Source: Poa pratensis (lineage: Eukaryota > Streptophyta > Magnoliopsida > Poales > Poaceae). From it: 64,000 nt of DNA. The DNA is taken from contig CAMZMU010000040.1 of NCBI GenBank assembly GCA_947311845.1, positions 51,917,557 to 51,981,556 of the forward strand. Reading direction: 5' to 3'. Below, in pieces: positions 58,583 to 64,000 of this stretch; the first letter of the stretch is position 1; each line of letters opens with the position of its first letter. A model generated the notes under the pieces. The model was not told where the DNA came from. It did no database searches and saw only the letters and a program-made list of their open reading frames with translations. Position numbers and translations under genes: made by a program.

Positions 58583-58841
58583 TAAACTACTGTTTGAGTG
58601 GCTGATCTTTGTAGCCACCTTAAGTGATCCATGAATTGTGAACTTGTACCCTTGAATATTTAATAATTGCGGATGGCTGTGTGCATCTCTTGGATGCAGA
58701 GGCCGGAGATCCGCACCCCTTTATCTAAAAAAAAAGGAGAGCGCAGATGTTCTCCGTCGTAAATTGGGGTTTAGCTTCCATGATTGTTGATGAGGGTGAT
58801 GGTCACGTCAGGATCTTGCTCTCTTCTAGAATGATGAGGAC

Positions 58842-59020
58842 AATAAGGTGATTTTGAATATGTTGACGACAAGATTAAAGGGAGTGTTACCAGAGATTGT
58901 TAGTCTCACACGTAGTGCTTTTGTGTTAGGAAGGCTTACCATGGACAAAATTTTCTTGACATATGAGAGTGTTCACACAATCAAGAAACGAAAACAAGGA
59001 GTGAAGAGATATTATGAAAG
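58842..59020 (+). pseudogene. Fragment of a different LINE reverse transcriptase
   Basis: TRLKGVLPEIVSLTRSAFVL then GRLTMDKIFLTYESVHTIKK corresponds to the start of the LINE reverse transcriptase region (NRLK..LP..IS..QSAFVPGRLITDN in active copies). The frame stops soon after. It does not match the ORF2 of the neighbouring LINE in wording and is from another lineage. Confidence 0.7.
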
Positions 59021-59114
59021 GATCGAAAGTCTACTCGAGCAGGGTGAATAGGCTATTAAGTGGGGATCTCCTTGGTAGTGGATTGATAATATCTTGCACA
59101 CATACCCACACTCA

Positions 59115-59243
59115 ACAACAATAACAAGACCGGAGGGGGGACTCCACCCCGGCTTTGTCATTAAGGTAGAAGTGAGGACTCGAACCCGAGACCTGGCCCT
59201 TATGCGCATATGCACGGCAACCACTAATCCACGGAAGAGTTCT
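59115..59243 (-). mobile_element. tRNA-derived SINE, 129 bp, with 18-bp target duplication
   Basis: Flanked by perfect copies of CACACATACCCACACTCA (59097-59114 and 59244-59261). On the minus strand an A-box-like TGGATTAGTGG (59231-59221) and a B box GGTTCGAGTCC (59186-59176) form an internal RNA polymerase III promoter of tRNA type. The 3' end is GTTATTGTTGTTG rather than poly-A. I cannot name the family. Confidence 0.85.
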
Positions 59244-59289
59244 CACACATACCCACACTCATCATGATATCCGATCTACATACACAAAG

Positions 59290-59553
59290 CTAAGCAAAAA
59301 ATATGCTGAGTGAACAATATACCTTCCGATCCACTACTTCACCCTTGGGATCGATATTAAGATTGCAATTGGTTGACATGGGGGTCTTGGCTGCATTGGC
59401 ATCCATCATCTTGAATCTATTGAGCATGTCTTTTGTATGTTTTCCTTGATTGATAAAATTTCCTCCTCTTAACTGCTTGATCTAAAAACCAAGGAAGAAC
59501 TTCAACTCTCCCATTGCAGATATCTGGAACTCATTGGTCATTAGCTTAAAATA
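59290..59553 (-). pseudogene. Ty1/copia reverse transcriptase fragment
   Basis: The minus strand reads FQISAMGELKFFLGF, a stop, IKQLRGGNFINQGKHTKDML, then NRFKMMDA...KTPMSTN and DPKGEVVD. This is the C-terminal part of copia reverse transcriptase (MGELxFFLGxQIxQ...KYxxDLLxKFxM...TPM). The stop replaces a Gln codon. The catalytic YVDD part is absent. It is an isolated relic. Confidence 0.75.
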
Positions 59554-59976
59554 TTGATCACTAAAAAATTGTTGTTAAAACCAAAAATATTATTATTTAA
59601 ATATAGTTGCCACACGAATAATTATCCGTCGACTCTATTAGTAAGAGAGTTGGATCAATCATTTCTGTATGAACTCGTGAAACTTTTTTTATAACGTGAA
59701 ACATTTTTTGAATTGTACGAACATTTTTTCGTCAGTGAACATTTTTCCTCTATTACGGACCTTTTTTAACTCGTGAGCAATTTTTTTTGAACTATACAAA
59801 CATTTTCTTAAACCTCGTAGACATTTTTTAACTTTATCATTTTTATATCAAATTTATGAATAAAAAAATTATAGACTATAAATAAGAACAAGAAAAGTGA
59901 AATAGAAATAAAATGGAACAGGATTTTTTAAGAAAGAAAACAGAGAAAAAAATCGGGGAAAGAAAGAATTTCTACC
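59554..59976. other. AT-rich intergenic DNA upstream of the pseudouridine synthase gene
   Basis: Loose repeats around AACATTTTTT (59690-59840) and no coding region. Possibly an old degraded transposon. Confidence 0.4.
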
Positions 59977-59988
59977 TGGGCCGGCCCA
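59977..59988. promoter_or_regulatory. TGGGCCGGCCCA palindrome, site II-like promoter element
   Basis: A perfect 12-bp palindrome made of two opposed TGGGCC motifs, about 150 bp upstream of the pseudouridine synthase ATG. TGGGCC (site II) elements bind TCP factors and are common in promoters of plant translation and organelle genes. Function here is inferred. Confidence 0.5.
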
Positions 59989-60139
59989 CCAGGGCGTGTT
60001 GTCGTGAGCGTCGACCCGTAGCTGACGCACGGCTACTCAGCAACTCTCCCCAAATCCTCCCCGCAGCCTCTCCCTCCTCTCGCACCGCCGCCATTTTTTT
60101 CTAGGCTTCGGGCGGTGAACTGAGGAGTGTTCGCCTGAG

Positions 60140-63100
60140 ATGGCAGGGACGCTTGCGGGAGCTGGGATCGTGTGGCAGACGCCGGCCAACCCGCCGGAGG
60201 CGCAAGACTACATCTTCCGCAACGGTAACCACAAGCTCACCTCGTCCCACCTCTGAGTACCTACTAACCCTCCTCGAACTAACAATTGAACGGCTCACTT
60301 CTCTTTGCAGGTCGGCGCTACGTGAGACCCTATTACTTCGAGTTCGTATCCCATGTAAAGGAACCTTCTCTCTTCGTCAACCTTTTCAGTCTTGCTTGTT
60401 GTTTTATGTTTTGTTTCGGCTTCCAGTACGTTTCAGTTGTGTAGGGCGTATGTCCAGTATATGTTGATTTAGCTGTCCCCCTCAGAATAATCAGACTACA
60501 ATAATTCGCAACTCTGAAGTTTTAATCTAATTTTCTTTTTTGTTCCAGTGATGGACAAGTGGTCTTACCAAATACTTGTTTCGACCAAATTCTGAATTTG
60601 GTTTGCAGGTGAAGAACAGATGGGCTGGGAAGACCATTGTAGATCTCTTCACAGAAGAATTCAGGGGGCGCAACCGTGAATACTATGTAGGCATGCAAGA
60701 TTCCCTTTTCATACTGTCTGCATCCTTCCGTTTTATGCATAAGATCATTCCGTTTTAGTTGTAGAAGTACATTCACTGATCACTAGAACCCTGCTTCTGA
60801 ATATATCTGTAGCCGTTTCCCGCATTCCACTACCTTGAACTGCCTAGTAGTCCTTTGATGATTTAACGCTTGTACATTCGTCGTTTCTGTATCTCAAATA
60901 AACAATGATATTGCTAGGTTCATGCAGTGAAGTGCGGGAGGCTTCAGGTGGATGAGCAAATGGTTCATGCGAACTATATTGTGAAATCATCACAAAAGAT
61001 AAGCCATTTCTTGCACAGGTGTGTCATGGTTTTTGGGTGGCATTTAGCTTATTTCTTTTTAGTGGTCCATTTAGCAAAACTAATTACTCTGTTGGTTCAT
61101 AAAAGTATAAGTTTCGGAAAATACATGTAGTTGAACTTCTCTAGCGCTAACCACTAAGATGTAACTACTGTATCCTTTTATACGAACCACAGGGAATCGA
61201 AACAAAACAGTTCAGCAACTAATGGATACATTTGTCAATATCACAATTATCTTTTTTCTGTCATGGCTTATTTAGCTGAACTAAATTAAAAATAGTTGTA
61301 CTCTTGATAGTGCTAATGGAAGGCTTTAAAGACAACGACAATTGCCAGTTCAAACATTCATGCTTGCCATGCCTTTATGTAGGTCGTGAGTTACACCCGG
61401 TTTCTCTATAGGTTTTCTTTTCACATCTTTGATGTAGCTATTGCCCGTACATGATTCCCTTGGCTTTTAACGAGGAAGCTTTTAATTTTGCTTTAACATA
61501 AACAAATCATGCATATTTCTCATGTAGAAGTTTGAGTTGGCATATTCCTGAAGGTAGTTGTTCTTTCAGGCATGAACCACCAGTCTTGGGTGGCAATATT
61601 GTAATCCTTCAGAATGAAGTTGATGTCGTAACTGTTTGCAAACCGGCATCTGTTCCAGTAAGCTTATAAGTTATAATTGTAATGTTCATGGAAGATGTGA
61701 TGCATTAAAGACAATGCAGCTTTCTTCTTTTAACATTTTTTATGAAACTTTCCAGTATAACATAATTCTGTTATAGTTACTGATACCTGTTCGTCAAAAT
61801 ACCTTGCACGCACAGCTGAACTATAATCAATTAGGTTCTACTAATTCAATAGTTATGCAAGCATTGGTCCTAAAGGTTTTTGGGCCAGAGGGGCTTCTGT
61901 AGAATGACAGGGACACATTTCTTAGTTACTATTGGATGGTACATTCTTGCAGTTACTAATTACTAGAAACATGAGTCAGAAAAGAAGGGAAAAACTGATC
62001 ACTAGAACCCTTCTATGATTTTAAATTAACTTAGGGTACTCATGTGTGAACTCATGAATTCATGGTGAAGTGCGAGATTTGTTTCGATAGAGTTACATGC
62101 AATATATTCAGCTGATGAGAATCCTGGATGTTCAAGATGAACACCGTGTTTAAGAACTAGAATGCTAATTCCAGTATTCTAGTATTCAATGTTTAAGTGT
62201 GTCAAAGCCTATTTCAGCTTTACTCACCAATGTACTTACAAAACAGAAGTTTTTTTTTTTTTGTGTAGGTTCATGCCTGCGGACAGTACCGTAAAAACAC
62301 CGTACTAGGCATTTTGCAGGCTGAGCATGGATTGACACCCTTATTTCGTATCCTTTGCTTCTATTATGCATTTTTGGATATCCCTCAAACTATCCGTAGC
62401 GCTCACTTTGCCATCACTCAGGATTTACTTTGGTGTAGGGGGGGAGTACGGAAGATAGTTTATTCCTTTTGGTGTATCTTTGTACCTGTACTGCTATTCA
62501 TAGACATACTAAAATTCCTTGACCACCTCTATTATTTTTTCAGCAGTACATCGGTTAGACCGGTTAGTTTCAGGTCTCCTTATATTTGCGAAAAGTGCTG
62601 ATCGAGCAGAATGTTTCAGGCAACAGGTGATAGCACTCACCTTATATTATCACTCTACGCATGTTACTTGTGTGTCTGCACTCAGCATATCATCTTGTTT
62701 ATTATGTGTGCCTGCAGTTATCTTACATTCTGCTCATTGAGATATTACTGCACAATTTGACAGCACTCACTTTATTTTATCACTCTACGCCTGTTCCTTG
62801 TATGCCTGCACTCAGCATATCATCCTGTTTATTTGGCGTGATTGCACTTACCTTATATTCTGCTCATTGAGATATTTTTGTTATTACACAATTTGATCAT
62901 TTGAATTACTGTTACCACAGATTGAAGCTAATCTGCTGGAGAAAGAATATGTAGCCAGAGTTGTTGGTGTCTTTCCTGAAGGCGAGGTACGGTATTGATT
63001 GTGTTCCTTCTATACAGGAGCAAAATTCGTTTTTGTTGTAAAATACGTGGAATAGATTTTTGCTGTTTGTCAAGTTTAAACCAGTTTCTTGTATTGTCAT

Positions 63101-64000
63101 CACAAGGTTTATGTTACGTCGCATGTTTTAGTTCTGCAGATTCTGAACTTCGTATTTCACAAAAGCTCTTAAGACTTCTCGAGATCTCTTGTGATCGAAT
63201 TGAGTAACTTTGAAGTTTAATTACATAAACATTTAACAAAAGGAAACTCCACTCTGTGGACCATTAGCTTCATAAACCGAACACTAACTCTAATATGTTG
63301 GGCATGCATTAGAGAATTCATACTTCCTGAACTCAAAGCAAGTTCATTCACTTGGAGGGGAATTTCCTTGTCTTAAGTAAATATTTATTCATAAACTAAA
63401 GGTTATGAGCACCAGGTAGGGAATGTCGGTGGAAATTTCTTGCAAACCGAAGAAACCTTTCACATCAATTTGTTTTTTTTTTTCGAGATTGAATTTGTTT
63501 GTTTTTTCATTCTGTGTCATGAATTTCTATATAAAAGAATTTCCTTGCAGCTAACTGTTGATGCTAATGTAAACTTCAATGCACGGGAAGGAAGGAGCAC
63601 TGTGGAGGTCTGTAATTGTTGTGATATTTTTTGTTCAAAAAGTCATATGCTGAAGCTCTCCTCACTCCCATTAGGCCATTACTACAGGTTTGTGATGGTA
63701 GTGGTAAAACCCTGCCATGTGGAAAACAAGCATGTACCAAGTTTCAGAGGATTTGCACTGATGGGAACCACAGCATTGTCTTGTGCAAACCTGTGACTGG
63801 CCGAACCCACCAGGTATCTAACTGTGTTTTACCCTTTATTATTGCATATGGGTCTGCCAAATATTCACACAAATGAAATATCCTGATAATGAAAATAAGT
63901 GCCTACTCGTTAATCATCTTGGCGCTGCTAATGATCTGGAGGCTGCGCAATGTTTGTGTGTACAATGATGGGACCTGGAACAGCCAGGAGTTGGTTGATT
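60140..64000 (+). CDS. RNA pseudouridine synthase (RluA family, plant RPUS7-like), 5' part
   Basis: Ten exons by GT/AG borders and phase: 60140-60224, 60311-60354, 60609-60686, 60918-61018, 61570-61657, 62269-62347, 62544-62626, 62921-62986, 63551-63607, 63688-63813. They give 269 codons; the 3' exons lie beyond or near the window end. The product begins MAGTLAGAGIVWQTPANPPE and has RYVRPYYFEF, VKNRWAGKTIVDLF, an S4-like stretch (about residues 70-103), VVTVCKPASVPVH, the RluA catalytic motif HRLDRLVSG (Asp164) and PVTGRTHQ. It isomerises uridine to pseudouridine in RNA; the plant target is not known to me. No break is seen. The IRVHLQ exon expected after GRTHQ is not found before 64000. Confidence 0.92.

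Larger units (their letters stand above)
54558..58733 (+). mobile_element. L1-type LINE, third copy, 5'-truncated, perfect target duplication
   Basis: AAGGAGAGCGCAG occurs before the element (54545-54557) and after its poly-A (58734-58746); two of the 13 bases overlap the A run, so at least 11 bp are diagnostic. The element starts inside ORF1, has ORF2 in full length, a 3' region with the TGCATC-TCTTG-GATGCA hairpin (about 58683-58699) and a poly-A at 58727-58735. Length 4.2 kb. Confidence 0.93.

Overview
The window is plant nuclear DNA of Triticeae type (wheat, Aegilops or barley relatives). The evidence is long nested LTR retrotransposons primed by a tRNA whose 3' end reads CCCCGGCAACGGCGCCA, a large CACTA transposon, several L1-type LINEs, Stowaway-like MITEs, a Helitron, and a few very GC-rich grass genes widely spaced in repeat DNA. 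The species cannot be fixed from the sequence alone.

Layout. 1-7460: two nested minus-strand Ty3/gypsy-type retrotransposons. 7541-15357: a decayed near full-length minus-strand LINE, split by a 2,049-bp solo copia-type LTR (11798-13846) with a perfect 5-bp target duplication. 15360-16193: a DUF295-like gene remnant. 16254-16376: a Stowaway-like MITE. 16917-18319: a small CACTA element with the TTA duplication, carrying a histone-methyltransferase-like gene fragment. 18320-21397: AT-rich DNA with an 81-bp tandem duplication and a retrotransposon protease relic. 21398-22485: a 5'-truncated LINE. 22671-27576: a probable non-autonomous Helitron. 29815-32389: a spliced pseudogene of the grass Ulp1-associated family, killed by one nonsense codon. 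35579-35841: a MITE. 37907-39157: an intact ATL-type RING-H2 ubiquitin ligase. 40265-51463: an 11.2-kb CACTA transposon with two genes. 52615-53949: an intact UDP-glucuronate 4-epimerase. 54558-58733: a third LINE with a clean target duplication. 59115-59243: a SINE with an 18-bp target duplication. 60140 to the window end: a host RNA pseudouridine synthase whose first ten exons are visible.

How the parts relate. The two CACTA elements carry the same subterminal motif (TTTCTGTGGCGCA, both orientations) and matching left and right ends, so the small gene-carrying one looks like a passenger of the large one's family. In the large element the accessory gene (five exons, about 1,091 codons) reads through cleanly, but the tnp2-type transposase shows a frame break. 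Both genes have an 87-bp leader block upstream, about 75% identical, in which a hairpin is kept by compensatory base changes. A 39-bp-arm palindrome made of the subterminal motif lies between the two genes. The three LINEs belong to one broad lineage: the two copies that retain ORF1 and ORF2 share a 4-base ATGA overlap, and the 3' end carries a conserved small hairpin. Host genes (RING-H2 ligase, epimerase, pseudouridine synthase) are unrelated in function and are separated by transposons.
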